A stretch of 64,000 bases of DNA from Tenacibaculum pelagium (lineage in GTDB: Bacteria > Bacteroidota > Bacteroidia > Flavobacteriales > Flavobacteriaceae), in NCBI RefSeq assembly GCF_014062345.1, contig NZ_JACGLS010000004.1, forward strand, positions 1 through 64,000. Reading direction: 5' to 3'. Position 1 is the stretch's first letter. Each line of letters begins with the position of its first letter. A program made the translations under genes and the position numbers. Positions 18,374 to 26,993 of this stretch are shown one piece after another. Under the pieces are notes generated by a model that saw only the letters and a program-made list of their open reading frames with translations, had not been told where the DNA came from and did not search any database.

Positions 18374-20842
18374 TTAGTTTTTGTAGATATACTTTAGTTC
18401 ATAGTCATCGAAATTAATAGCATCTTTCGATTTTTTGGCATAAAAGTCTATTACTTTTTTTAACAAATATAATTTTATTTTTAATTTATCTTCCTTATTA
18501 TCAATCATTTTAAACACACTTCCTCCTTCTTGATTAAAAAAGCCCTTTAAGTAAGCGTCTCTTTTTACTATCGTATTAAATGTGGTATACTTTGTAATTA
18601 CAGATTTCATCCAACGGTGGGTAACTAACTTTGTTAATGCACCTTTCTGTTCTTTTTCTAAAACAGCATATTCCTCTTGTAATTCTTTAGGGTAAGTTTT
18701 TATATCTTGAGGCGTTTTATTCCATAGTTCATGTTTCACTACTTCTTTATTTACCTTGGTATAATCTATCTCTATAGCATAGTCTAGCGATAACCTATTG
18801 ATATCTTTTGATAAATCTTGAATTACTGAAAATAACAATTCATTGTATTTTTTCTCATAGTTTTTTATATCATGTAAGTCCTTCAAATACTGAATCGCTT
18901 TTATCTTATATGCTCTCTTATTTTCCTCTTTAGCAATCTCCTTTCTATAATCATCTAATTTTTGCTTCTTGTAATTTGGCATGTCTTTAAACAAAGTTGA
19001 TTCACTAAGTTTTTTTAACTTAAAATCAATCATTGGTATAGTACCTTCGTATATAGAATCTTTATAGGTAAACTTTATAAAATTCTCTTTTTTATTTTTA
19101 ACTTTCTTTTTCTTAGTTTTTTTCTTGAATCGAATATCTTTAGAACTAAAGCTGCCAAAAGCATAATTATAACCAAAGGTTATTGTTAAATCTTTTCGTG
19201 ACTTTGAGAGCGATTTTCTATATTGATTTAATACGTTTAAATTAAAATTATGTCGCTTTTTATATACATAACGAGCTCCCAATCTTAAATTTATAATTTC
19301 CCCTTGTTTGGTTCCGTTATTAATACTTTGATTATAACTAACTGCTGATGTTAATTTTAATTTTTTATTAAGATATGCTTTACTTGCAGAAACTGTAGGT
19401 CCTGCAATAATTCCTTTATTTTGAGGAAGCTTACTATAACTTCCATTTAAAGCTCCAGATAGTGTTAAATTATCATTTGGATACGCTATTGTGTACACAA
19501 CATTCCCATTGTAAAAACTAGACTCATCTTTTTCTGCTGCTTTATTATCTATTTCATTTACTGCGTTTTGAAATGTGAATCCCACATTTATATTTTCTCT
19601 TTTTTGTTCTGAATTTGTTAAAACATAATTTACGTTTAAATTAGAATTTTGAGATATTTGAGATATGTTCGCTTTATCTAATTCATTTTCTATTTGAGAA
19701 ACTTCGTTTATATAATCAAACTGATTTTTAATATTTGTAAATGACTGGAAGCTAGAATATCCTGCTGTAACATTTAGTTTCTCTGATGCATTATAATTAG
19801 CGTTTAAAGAAAAAACCAATCTTCTTAATTGGCTAGTTTTTGCTCCATCTAAATCATCTTTTTGCAAACCTGCATTAACGGTTATTCCTAATTTTTCTTT
19901 AAATATTCTTTGAGAAGCATTAACTGTTATATTTTCTAAATCGTTGTTAAAATAATAACCTCCTAATGTTTTGTAATTAGGATCTATACGTTCGTAGCCT
20001 AACCCTATAAGCCCTTTTCCAAATTGGTAATCTATATTAAAGTTATACGCTTTATAATACTGCGTACTTACGTTTGTGTTTAATAAAAAATCTAAAAAAC
20101 CACTATTTTCTTTACCAGCTCTAACATCTTCTGTTAAAGCAGAAACGGCTAATTCGGCTTTTACACTTAATTCATTTGTTAACTTATAATTTCCGTCAAC
20201 ACTTATTACCGCATTTTCTTTAGGTTGAATATCTTTTTCTATTGGTATTTCATTTTTTAAAGAAGTTTTTTCATCCTTTGCTTTAAAAAAAATAGCACCT
20301 ATAGTTCCTTTTTCTAATTTATAGGAGGTTTTTATTCCGTATCCATTCCTTTTATAATTAGCAACTCCATTAAGATTATCAACTTGATACTCTCGTTCCT
20401 TTAAAAGCCTACCATACATTACACTTACCTTAAATTTATCACCAGGGGATAAATCAAACCCAATTCCTGTAAACTGATGCCCACTTAAAGTATAAGGAGA
20501 AAATGTCATGTTTACATCTCCAATATGTGCTGTTACCCATTTATAACTAGGATGCAAACTTAACCTGTTAAATGAAAAAGGATTATTTTTTTGAAATTTT
20601 GCATTCGAATAAGAAAACGAAAAAGGAATATTGTATATATCACTAATATTTACATTCACATTACCTGATAGGATATAAGTAAATGGATCTCTATTAGAAT
20701 CCCCATTATAATATATTGCATTAGCTGCAACACCGCCTGTCAATTTAAACAAATCAGCATTTCCGATTTTATCTAAATTCTGGGAGAAAACTATTGAAGG
20801 GAATAATAATATTATTAATAATATTATTTTTTTTGTTTTCAA
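18374..20842 (-). CDS. Outer-membrane beta-barrel protein with Lys-rich tail
   Basis: The 822-residue product begins with a signal peptide (MKTKKIILLIILLFPSIVFSQ) read from a TTG codon at 20842; I see no better ATG. Residues about 25-570 are a run of amphipathic strands with Tyr/Asn-rich turns, as in outer-membrane barrels. Residues about 575-822 change to Lys/Glu-rich helical sequence, probably a periplasmic or cell-surface extension. It ends 9 bases before the toxin-like gene and is first in the block, so barrel and toxin are probably made together. It could be an export channel, an anchor or a receptor. It lacks TonB-box or SusC/SusD features that I can recognise. Confidence 0.72.
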   Translation of the reverse strand: MKTKKIILLIILLFPSIVFSQNLDKIGNADLFKLTGGVAANAIYYNGDSNRDPFTYILSGNVNVNISDIYNIPFSFSYSNAKFQKNNPFSFNRLSLHPSYKWVTAHIGDVNMTFSPYTLSGHQFTGIGFDLSPGDKFKVSVMYGRLLKEREYQVDNLNGVANYKRNGYGIKTSYKLEKGTIGAIFFKAKDEKTSLKNEIPIEKDIQPKENAVISVDGNYKLTNELSVKAELAVSALTEDVRAGKENSGFLDFLLNTNVSTQYYKAYNFNIDYQFGKGLIGLGYERIDPNYKTLGGYYFNNDLENITVNASQRIFKEKLGITVNAGLQKDDLDGAKTSQLRRLVFSLNANYNASEKLNVTAGYSSFQSFTNIKNQFDYINEVSQIENELDKANISQISQNSNLNVNYVLTNSEQKRENINVGFTFQNAVNEIDNKAAEKDESSFYNGNVVYTIAYPNDNLTLSGALNGSYSKLPQNKGIIAGPTVSASKAYLNKKLKLTSAVSYNQSINNGTKQGEIINLRLGARYVYKKRHNFNLNVLNQYRKSLSKSRKDLTITFGYNYAFGSFSSKDIRFKKKTKKKKVKNKKENFIKFTYKDSIYEGTIPMIDFKLKKLSESTLFKDMPNYKKQKLDDYRKEIAKEENKRAYKIKAIQYLKDLHDIKNYEKKYNELLFSVIQDLSKDINRLSLDYAIEIDYTKVNKEVVKHELWNKTPQDIKTYPKELQEEYAVLEKEQKGALTKLVTHRWMKSVITKYTTFNTIVKRDAYLKGFFNQEGGSVFKMIDNKEDKLKIKLYLLKKVIDFYAKKSKDAINFDDYELKYIYKN

Positions 20843-20891
20843 CTTAGCAATTTATTGAAATGCAAATAAATAGCTTTTAATAAAAAAAAAC

Positions 20892-20910
20892 AAGTAATTT
20901 TCAATTACTT
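20892..20910 (-). terminator. Short hairpin with T-run upstream of the toxin block
   Basis: Arms AAGTAATT and AATTACTT enclose a 3-base loop and are followed, on the minus strand, by a run of nine T. It lies between the tRNA-Cys terminator and the first gene of the toxin block. It could stop read-through from the tRNA or act as an attenuator in the leader, depending on where transcription starts. Confidence 0.5.
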
Positions 20911-20933
20911 ACATTTTAAATCTAAAAAATAAA

Positions 20934-20969
20934 AAAACCGTTATAAATCAAATAATTTATAACGGTTTT
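20934..20969 (-). terminator. tRNA-Cys terminator
   Basis: A perfect 15-base-pair stem (20934-20948 with 20955-20969) and 6-base loop is followed on the minus strand by a T-run. It lies immediately 3' of tRNA-Cys and is a textbook intrinsic terminator. Confidence 0.88.
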
Positions 20970-20970
20970 G

Positions 20971-21041
20971 AGGTGTCGAGCGGATTCGAACCGCTGTAGA
21001 TGGTGTTGCAGACCACTGCCTAGCCACTCGGCCACGACACC
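20971..21041 (-). tRNA. tRNA-Cys (GCA)
   Basis: The minus strand folds as a tRNA with acceptor stem GGTGTCG/CGACACC, T-loop GTTCGAATC and anticodon loop CTGCAAC, giving anticodon GCA. The discriminator base is T (U73), characteristic of tRNA-Cys. The CCA end is not encoded. It reads anticlockwise into its own terminator. Confidence 0.95.
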
Positions 21042-21096
21042 TTATACTAATAAGGACTGCAAATTTACAGTTTTTATCTTTTGATGCAAGGTTTTT

Positions 21097-21459
21097 TTAA
21101 CTTTTACGCACATCTTTTAAAATGACAACTACTTCTTCTACATTTCCTCCTATTGGCGGATTAATTTTAGCCACACTAACTTCCGCTTCTTCAACGAGTT
21201 GAATCTCTTTAAATATTCTATCTAAAATTCGCTGCGCTACATGTTCTAATAACTCAGAACGTATTGCCATCTCTTCTTTTACTATATAATTTAGATGAAC
21301 ATAGTCTACCGTATCTACTAATTTATCAGATTTTGCGGATTTTTGCAAATCTGCTTTCACCTCAACATCTACTCTATATTCTGAGCCAATTTTTGCCTCT
21401 TCATCTAAACATCCATGATTTGTAAATAAACGAATGTTGTTTACGCGTATAATTCCCAT
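21097..21459 (-). CDS. folB: Dihydroneopterin aldolase
   Basis: The 120-residue product matches the length and pattern of FolB, which converts 7,8-dihydroneopterin to 6-hydroxymethyl-dihydropterin in folate synthesis. Visible signatures are the N-terminal strand Ile-x-Val-Asn-Asn-Ile-Arg followed by His-Gly-Cys, the conserved DTVDYVHL block and the C-terminal strand with Lys-Ile-Asn-Pro-Pro-Ile. The His-Gly and Glu positions fit the pterin-binding site. It lies 23 bases downstream of the zinc-ribbon gene on the same strand, so the two may be cotranscribed. Confidence 0.9.
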   Translation of the reverse strand: MGIIRVNNIRLFTNHGCLDEEAKIGSEYRVDVEVKADLQKSAKSDKLVDTVDYVHLNYIVKEEMAIRSELLEHVAQRILDRIFKEIQLVEEAEVSVAKINPPIGGNVEEVVVILKDVRKS

Positions 21460-21482
21460 ATAAGCAAAGATACCAATGTTTC

Positions 21483-21695
21483 TTAATTCCCAAAGAAATC
21501 AAAAATATTACTTAATGCACTTGTACTAGCTTTATAAAACTCTGTATAACTACATCTTTTACAAGTAACACTTGAATATTTTTCGGTTTGAATATTAAAA
21601 AATTTAGACCAAACTCCACCTGTAGCTCTCATTTCTCCAATTACATAATCTTTACTTGCACACTTAGGACATGTATAATTTAAAGGTTTATTCAT
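21483..21695 (-). CDS. Small zinc-ribbon protein
   Basis: The 70-residue product has two Cys pairs, CPKC near residue 10 and CKRC near residue 46, the spacing of a zinc ribbon. The segment between them contains a Gly-Glu-x-Arg-Ala-Thr-Gly-Gly motif, and the C terminus ends in aromatic residues. Similar small zinc-ribbon nucleic-acid-binding proteins are widespread in Bacteroidota, without a defined role. It is upstream of folB on the same strand. No export signal is visible. Confidence 0.75.
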   Translation of the reverse strand: MNKPLNYTCPKCASKDYVIGEMRATGGVWSKFFNIQTEKYSSVTCKRCSYTEFYKASTSALSNIFDFFGN

Positions 21696-21744
21696 TGATT
21701 ATTATTTTACCTATTAGAGCGCAAAAAGGTAAAAATGTTACAGT

Positions 21745-24558
21745 TTATTTTATTTCAAACGTTTGTTTATTACCGTTTAACTCCACTCTATACTTTCCTT
21801 TAGGCAAATAATAAACATCGTTTTTAGCTTTTTTAATTACAGCATCTTTATGCTGTTTTAAATATGCTTTTCTTCCTTTATCAGAAAAAGAAACATCATA
21901 CACCATTTCATTAAAACCTTTTTCTGCATCAGCTTGAAAAGAATTTACTAATACATCACCAGCATAAATGCTTACTGTAATTTTCTTATCAGAATTCGAA
22001 TAATATGGAATTGATAGTTTTGGGGTGTTTGGCTTTAACCATTTGCTCCATGAACTTCCCCAAGAATTACTTTTACGAAGATTTTTTATTGAAAAAACAG
22101 CTTCTTTATTTTTATATTCTTGTAAAGCAGCTATATCTGCTTTGTATAAACTACGCCCGTGTGTACCAATAATTAAATGCTTTGCCTTTGGCTGAATTAC
22201 TAAATCGTGTACCGCTACATTTGGTAATCCATTTTTAAATGGTTGCCAATTGTTTCCTTTATCAAAAGAAACATACAACCCGTTATCCGTACCTAAGTAT
22301 AAAATATTTTCTTTTTTAGAATCTTCTTTTATCACATTCACAGGTGATGAAGGAATATTGCTGCTGATATTTTCCCATGTTTTTCCATAATTGTTAGACA
22401 TGTATACATAAGTATTAAAATCATCCCAACGGTATCCATTTAAAGTTACATACACTCTTTCTTTTTTATGTTTTGATGCAATTACACGACTTACCCATAA
22501 GTCTTGTGGAAATGAATTAGATATTTTCTCCCAGCTTCCACCTCCATTTTTAGTAACATAAACCAATCCATCATCCGAACCAACATAAATCAACCCGAAT
22601 TGAAATGGACTTTCTGAAATTGTAGTTAAAGTACCATAGGCTACATTTCCTTTTTTTCCACCTTTAGTTAAATCATCAGAAATAGCTCCCCAAGTATCTC
22701 CTTTATCTAAAGAGCGATGTAATTTATTTCCTCCTAAATATAAAATATCTTGATTGTGTTTTGATAACTGAATTGGAGTTTGCCAATTAAAACGATATGG
22801 GTTTTCTCCTAATTTATGCTTAGGCTGAATGTATTTGTTCTTCCCTGTTTTTCTGTTAATTCGATAATAATTACCAAACTGATATCCAGTATATACTATG
22901 TCTGGATTTCTATCATCAACAGCTACTTGCATTCCATCTCCGCCCATGATACTTTCATACGGGTTTTTACCTGACTGTTTCCATGCTTTATTAATCTTTG
23001 CATTATGATTCGCTACCCAAACTCCATTGTCTTGTAAGCCTCCATATACTTTGTAGTTCTTCTGATTATCTGCATATACCGTGTAAAACTGACCAACTGC
23101 TGGCTGATTCGCTTTTATCCAACTTTCACCATCATCATACGAAACATTTAGCCCACCATCATTTCCGTCAATTAAATGCCCTTGTTTTTTAGGATTCACC
23201 CATAAAGCTTGATGATCGGCATGTACGTTTTCTTTACTAATAGAAGTAAATGTTTTTCCGCCATCTTTCGATTTTAAAATAGGAACTCCTAAAACGTAAA
23301 TTCCATTTTCGTCTTGTGGATCAACTCTAACTTCACCAAAATAATATCCGTATGAATAATATAAATCATCTAAATATCCTTCGTGCATTTTTTTCCAAGA
23401 CTTACCACCGTTTGTAGTTTTAAAGACTTCAGCACCTATAACTGGAGTATCAAACAACAAGGTATTCGCATTTTCTAAATATTTTGCTAAATCATTTGGT
23501 TTTACAGAACCTGATCGTACCATTTGCTTTACATTTTCTGCTCGGTATTTTTCTTGAAAACCATTCATCTTTAAATAGGTGTTCAACTTTTTGTCTTTTA
23601 ATTTTAAAAATGCATCAACCGACATGGTTTTAAAATCATCTTTTGTTAAAGCATTCGTTTTTTCTTTCTTTTTCTTCTTTTCTCTTCGAAATTGGCTATC
23701 GTGAAAAGCATACACTATATTTTCATTAAAAACTGCTAAACCAATTCTACCAACGCCATTTCCGTTCGGAAAACCATTATTATCTGAAATTTTTATCCAA
23801 GAATTTCCTGCATCGATAGATTTATAGATTGCTGAATTTTCTCCATCACCATCAAAATTCCAAGCTTTACGATTACGCTCCCAAGCAGCAGCATATAAAA
23901 CATTGAAATTATTTGGCGCTGGTTGTACATCTATAATTCCCGTGTTTTCATTTATAAACAAGGTTTTTTTCCATGTTTTTCCACCATTGGTAGTTTTAAA
24001 AATACCGCGTTCTTTATTTGAAGAATATAAATGACCTATTACTCCAATAATTACCTCATCTGAATTATTCGGATTAATCAAAATTCTTCCTATATGATGT
24101 GAATCTGTTAATCCAACATTACTCCAGGTTTTACCTTTATCAGTAGATTTTAAAATTCCAATACCTGCATAACTTGATCGCGATGAATTATTTTCACCTG
24201 TACCCACCCAAATCGTTCCGTTTTTCCATTCTACAGCAATATCTCCTACATTTTGTGTTGGCGAATTATCTAAAACAGGCGTAAATGTTGTTCCATTATT
24301 ATTAGTGTACCAAACTCCACCAGAAGCATATCCTACATAAAATTCAGTGGTGTTTTCAGGGTTTACATCAATATCAACGACACGACCACTCATTACTGTT
24401 GGTCCTATGCTTACGAATGGAATGTTTTTAACTAAAGACGTTTTTTCTAATTGCTCTTTTTGCCCTAATGATTTTTGAATAATCTCAGCTGAAGTAGCTT
24501 GTTGACCAAAAGCACTAGAAGTTAATACAATTATTAAAAAATTTAAAAGACGTTTCAT
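21745..24558 (-). CDS. Exported BNR/VPS10-type beta-propeller protein
   Basis: The 937-residue product has a signal peptide (MKRLLNFLIIVLTSSAFGQ) followed by many sortilin/BNR-type repeats. The recurrent signature Ser/Thr-x-Asp-x-Gly-x-Thr-Trp occurs for example as STDKGKTW, TTNGGKTW, SIDAGNSW and SFDKGNNW. Such proteins form one or two large beta-propellers and are often annotated as glycosyl hydrolase or WD40/YVTN/BNR-like protein, although no sialidase catalytic set can be shown. A Lys-rich insert with DAFLKL lies near residue 310. The last 120 residues look like an Ig-like domain but do not match a T9SS sorting domain. It is transcribed alone; the next upstream gene diverges. The ligand is unknown. 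Confidence 0.8.
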   Translation of the reverse strand: MKRLLNFLIIVLTSSAFGQQATSAEIIQKSLGQKEQLEKTSLVKNIPFVSIGPTVMSGRVVDIDVNPENTTEFYVGYASGGVWYTNNNGTTFTPVLDNSPTQNVGDIAVEWKNGTIWVGTGENNSSRSSYAGIGILKSTDKGKTWSNVGLTDSHHIGRILINPNNSDEVIIGVIGHLYSSNKERGIFKTTNGGKTWKKTLFINENTGIIDVQPAPNNFNVLYAAAWERNRKAWNFDGDGENSAIYKSIDAGNSWIKISDNNGFPNGNGVGRIGLAVFNENIVYAFHDSQFRREKKKKKEKTNALTKDDFKTMSVDAFLKLKDKKLNTYLKMNGFQEKYRAENVKQMVRSGSVKPNDLAKYLENANTLLFDTPVIGAEVFKTTNGGKSWKKMHEGYLDDLYYSYGYYFGEVRVDPQDENGIYVLGVPILKSKDGGKTFTSISKENVHADHQALWVNPKKQGHLIDGNDGGLNVSYDDGESWIKANQPAVGQFYTVYADNQKNYKVYGGLQDNGVWVANHNAKINKAWKQSGKNPYESIMGGDGMQVAVDDRNPDIVYTGYQFGNYYRINRKTGKNKYIQPKHKLGENPYRFNWQTPIQLSKHNQDILYLGGNKLHRSLDKGDTWGAISDDLTKGGKKGNVAYGTLTTISESPFQFGLIYVGSDDGLVYVTKNGGGSWEKISNSFPQDLWVSRVIASKHKKERVYVTLNGYRWDDFNTYVYMSNNYGKTWENISSNIPSSPVNVIKEDSKKENILYLGTDNGLYVSFDKGNNWQPFKNGLPNVAVHDLVIQPKAKHLIIGTHGRSLYKADIAALQEYKNKEAVFSIKNLRKSNSWGSSWSKWLKPNTPKLSIPYYSNSDKKITVSIYAGDVLVNSFQADAEKGFNEMVYDVSFSDKGRKAYLKQHKDAVIKKAKNDVYYLPKGKYRVELNGNKQTFEIK

Positions 24559-24663
24559 TTTTGTTTGGTTTAAGACGATGAATTTACTTCATGCTAATTT
24601 GAAATCAAAAAAATTAACAGAATTCTATTTTAACTCTTTTCAATCTTATAAAGAAAAAAGATT

Positions 24664-24671
24664 AGATTTGT
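24664..24671 (+). promoter_or_regulatory. Possible -7 box of the rimK operon
   Basis: TAGATTTG fits the Bacteroidota -7 consensus TAnnTTTG and lies 21 bases before the rimK-type start codon. I see no good -33 TTG partner, so the call is tentative. Confidence 0.4.
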
Positions 24672-24692
24672 GAAGGTACAATTATTACAGCT

Positions 24693-25595
24693 ATGAATAT
24701 TTTTATACTCTCAGTAAGTGAGCATATTTATTCTACCCAAAGAATATACAAAGAAGCTAACCGTCGAGGACATAAAGTTAGAGTGGTTAACCATTTAAAA
24801 TGTTCTATAAAACTAACCAATGGTAAACCTGAAATAATTTATGAAGGTGAAAATATTATTGATATTCCTGATGTAATTATTCCAAGAATAGGTGCTTCAG
24901 CAACTCGTCATGGAGCAGCTGTAGTTAAAGAGTTTGAAATGAATGGCGTGTATAGCACTGCTACTTCCCTTGGTATTTTAAGAGCACAAAATAAAGTACG
25001 TACTTTACAGATAATGAATCGCAAAAATATTCCGATTCCTAATACTTTATTTTCTGTAAACCCAGAAAACATAAGCGAACAAATAGATTTATTAGGTGGA
25101 GCTCCTATTATTATAAAACTACAAGAAGGAACTCATGGATCAGGTGTAATTTTAGCAGAAAGTAAAAAATCTGCAAAGTCAATAATTGATACCATGTATA
25201 GTACCAATACAAGTATTTTATTACAGGAGTTTATACAAGAAAGTAATAGTGAAGATATTCGTGCTTTTGTTGTTAATGATAAAGTTATTTCTTCTATGAA
25301 ACGAAAAGGTCTTGAAGATGATTTTCGCTCAAACATACATCAAGGAGGAAGTGGTTTTAAAGTTGATTTATCTCTTGAAGAGGAAAAAATGGCCATTAAA
25401 GCCGCACAACATTTAAGTTTACCTGTTACCGGAGTAGATTTAATTCGCTCTAAAAGAGGACCTTTACTTATCGAGGTAAATTCAACCCCTGGCTTGCAAG
25501 GAATTGAAGCGTATACAAAAGATAATATTGCCAAAGCAATTATTAAATTTTTAGAAGAAAAATGTTTGAACAAGGATTCAAAAACAACATCGTAG
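24693..25595 (+). CDS. rimK: RimK-family ATP-grasp ligase
   Basis: The 300-residue product has the RimK layout. An N-terminal alpha/beta lobe (about 1-95) is followed by the ATP-grasp core with the glycine-rich loop Glu-Gly-Thr-His-Gly-Ser-Gly near residue 150, the LLQEF hinge and the metal-binding EVNSTPGLQGIE near residue 270. RimK adds glutamate to the C terminus of ribosomal protein S6, and relatives ligate other peptides. Its last 34 bases overlap the next gene, an aspartoacylase/succinylglutamate desuccinylase-family hydrolase, indicating translational coupling. The pairing suggests a ligase and hydrolase acting on the same amino-acid-modified substrate. S6 as substrate is from family knowledge, not from this sequence. 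Confidence 0.87.
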   Translation: MNIFILSVSEHIYSTQRIYKEANRRGHKVRVVNHLKCSIKLTNGKPEIIYEGENIIDIPDVIIPRIGASATRHGAAVVKEFEMNGVYSTATSLGILRAQNKVRTLQIMNRKNIPIPNTLFSVNPENISEQIDLLGGAPIIIKLQEGTHGSGVILAESKKSAKSIIDTMYSTNTSILLQEFIQESNSEDIRAFVVNDKVISSMKRKGLEDDFRSNIHQGGSGFKVDLSLEEEKMAIKAAQHLSLPVTGVDLIRSKRGPLLIEVNSTPGLQGIEAYTKDNIAKAIIKFLEEKCLNKDSKTTS

Positions 25596-26527
25596 AAATA
25601 AGAGGACAAAAAATTGGTTTAGGAGAATCTAAGCTGATTAAAATACCTGTTGATAGGTTGCCTACTGGTACATTTATTGAAATTCCTGTGTATGTTTTTA
25701 ATGGAGATGAACTTGGACCAACTGTTTTACTGCAGGGAGGTTTGCATGGTGATGAAGTTAATAGTGTAGAACTAGTTCGTAGAATGCTTATTGATAAATC
25801 ATACAAGATTCATCGAGGTTGTGTTATTGTAGTTCCGTTGTTAAACGTTTTTGGTTTTCTAAATTTATCTCGCGATATGCATGGTAAAGATGTAAACCGA
25901 AGTTTCCCTGGCTCAAAAAGTGGTTCGTTAGCAAGTAGAATGGCCTATTATTTAATGAAAGAATTGATTGAAAATGTAGATTTTGCTATAGATTTTCATA
26001 CTGGAGGAGCGCAACGAAATAACTTCCCACAAATTAGATATACTCCTGAAGATGAAAGAGGTTTTGAATTAGCAAAATTATTTAATGCACCACTAATGTT
26101 TGGTTCTAAGCTAATCCCTAAATCTTTTAGAAATCAATGTTATAAAAACGATATTCCTGTTATTGTTTATGAAGGAGGAGAATCTTTACGTTTAGAAGAA
26201 AATGCTATTCAACAAGGAATAAACGGAACACTTCGTGTTTTAAAACATTTTAAAATGATTCGCAAAGATGTTGAAGTTCCTCAAAACTCAATGTCAATTC
26301 AAATTACAAAACGAAAATGGATTCGCGCAAAAGTTGCTGGTTTATTTAATCCAAAAATCACAAACGGATCTAAAGTTAAAAAAGGACAAGTTATAGGAAA
26401 TATTATGGATACTTATGGAGAAACAAATTTCGAAGTAAAAGCTCCTGTTGATGGGTATATAATCGCAAAAAACAACTTTCCGATTGTTAATATGGGAGAT
26501 GCTTTATTCCATATTGGAAGCATCTAA
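25562..26527 (+). CDS. Succinylglutamate desuccinylase/aspartoacylase-family zinc hydrolase
   Basis: The 321-residue product has the zinc carboxypeptidase-like motifs of the AstE/ASPA family: GGLHGDEVN (zinc ligands His and Glu) near residue 60 and DFHTGG with the third zinc ligand His near residue 145. The C-terminal 90 residues form a beta-rich, biotinyl-like domain (VKKGQVIG..VKAPVDGYI), typical of the longer members. The family hydrolyses amide bonds of N-acylated amino acids. The ATG lies inside the end of rimK in another frame, so the two are coupled. It may remove residues added by RimK or process a related amide; this is inference. It has no signal peptide. Confidence 0.85.
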   Translation: MFEQGFKNNIVEIRGQKIGLGESKLIKIPVDRLPTGTFIEIPVYVFNGDELGPTVLLQGGLHGDEVNSVELVRRMLIDKSYKIHRGCVIVVPLLNVFGFLNLSRDMHGKDVNRSFPGSKSGSLASRMAYYLMKELIENVDFAIDFHTGGAQRNNFPQIRYTPEDERGFELAKLFNAPLMFGSKLIPKSFRNQCYKNDIPVIVYEGGESLRLEENAIQQGINGTLRVLKHFKMIRKDVEVPQNSMSIQITKRKWIRAKVAGLFNPKITNGSKVKKGQVIGNIMDTYGETNFEVKAPVDGYIIAKNNFPIVNMGDALFHIGSI

Positions 26528-26544
26528 CAAACTGGTTATATTTG
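26514..26544 (+). promoter_or_regulatory. Bacteroidota-type promoter for the glycine-rich small protein
   Basis: TTG (26514-26516) and TATATTTG (26537-26544) are separated by 20 bases, matching the Bacteroidota housekeeping promoter. It begins within the end of the preceding gene and lies 61 bases before the start codon at 26606. Confidence 0.65.
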
Positions 26545-26605
26545 GTTTATTGATTATTTTTCACTTTCTTTAGAATCAATTAACTAATTAAAAAATTAAA
26601 AAATT

Positions 26606-26857
26606 ATGGAATTACTTATTAGCTTATTAAGTGGTGCTGTTGGTGGTAACGTCGCTGGTGCTTTATTAAAAAAGTTTTCAATGGGTACCCTTTGGAATTC
26701 TGTTATAGGAATTTTAGGTGGTGGTCTTGGAGCTCAATTATTAGGAATGTTAGGTATTGATATTTCTGGTATCATCGGTAACATTGCTGGTAGTGGTGTT
26801 GGTGGTGGTGTTTTAATGGTTATCATCGGCCTTATTAAAAGTGCTATGAACAAATAA
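26606..26857 (+). CDS. Small glycine-rich membrane protein
   Basis: The 83-residue product is almost entirely hydrophobic and glycine-rich, with two or three possible membrane helices containing GxxxG-like spacing (GAVGGNVAG, GILGGGLGAQ, GSGVGGGV) and a basic C terminus. This resembles glycine-zipper small membrane proteins such as the GlsB/YeaQ group in general shape, but I cannot assign a family. It has its own promoter and a very strong terminator, so it is probably a highly expressed single-gene unit. Confidence 0.7.
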   Translation: MELLISLLSGAVGGNVAGALLKKFSMGTLWNSVIGILGGGLGAQLLGMLGIDISGIIGNIAGSGVGGGVLMVIIGLIKSAMNK

Positions 26858-26870
26858 GTTAAAATAACAT

Positions 26871-26915
26871 AGTATATAAAAAAAGACGCCTTACTGGCGT
26901 CTTTTTTTATATACT
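26871..26915. terminator. Strong bidirectional terminator
   Basis: A perfect 20-base-pair stem (26871-26890 with 26896-26915) with a GC core gacgcc/ggcgtc, a 5-base loop and A/T tracts on both sides lies 13 bases after the small glycine-rich gene. Confidence 0.92.
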
Positions 26916-26993
26916 ATACTTAACTAATAAATAGCAGTACCTTTGTACACTCATAGTAACCATTTATTTTTTAGAGTTACTTAATAAAAACAT

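Noticed and set aside
25133..25806. Three minus-strand open frames opposite rimK and the hydrolase gene
   Set aside because: They are mirror frames of conserved enzymes and overlap each other.
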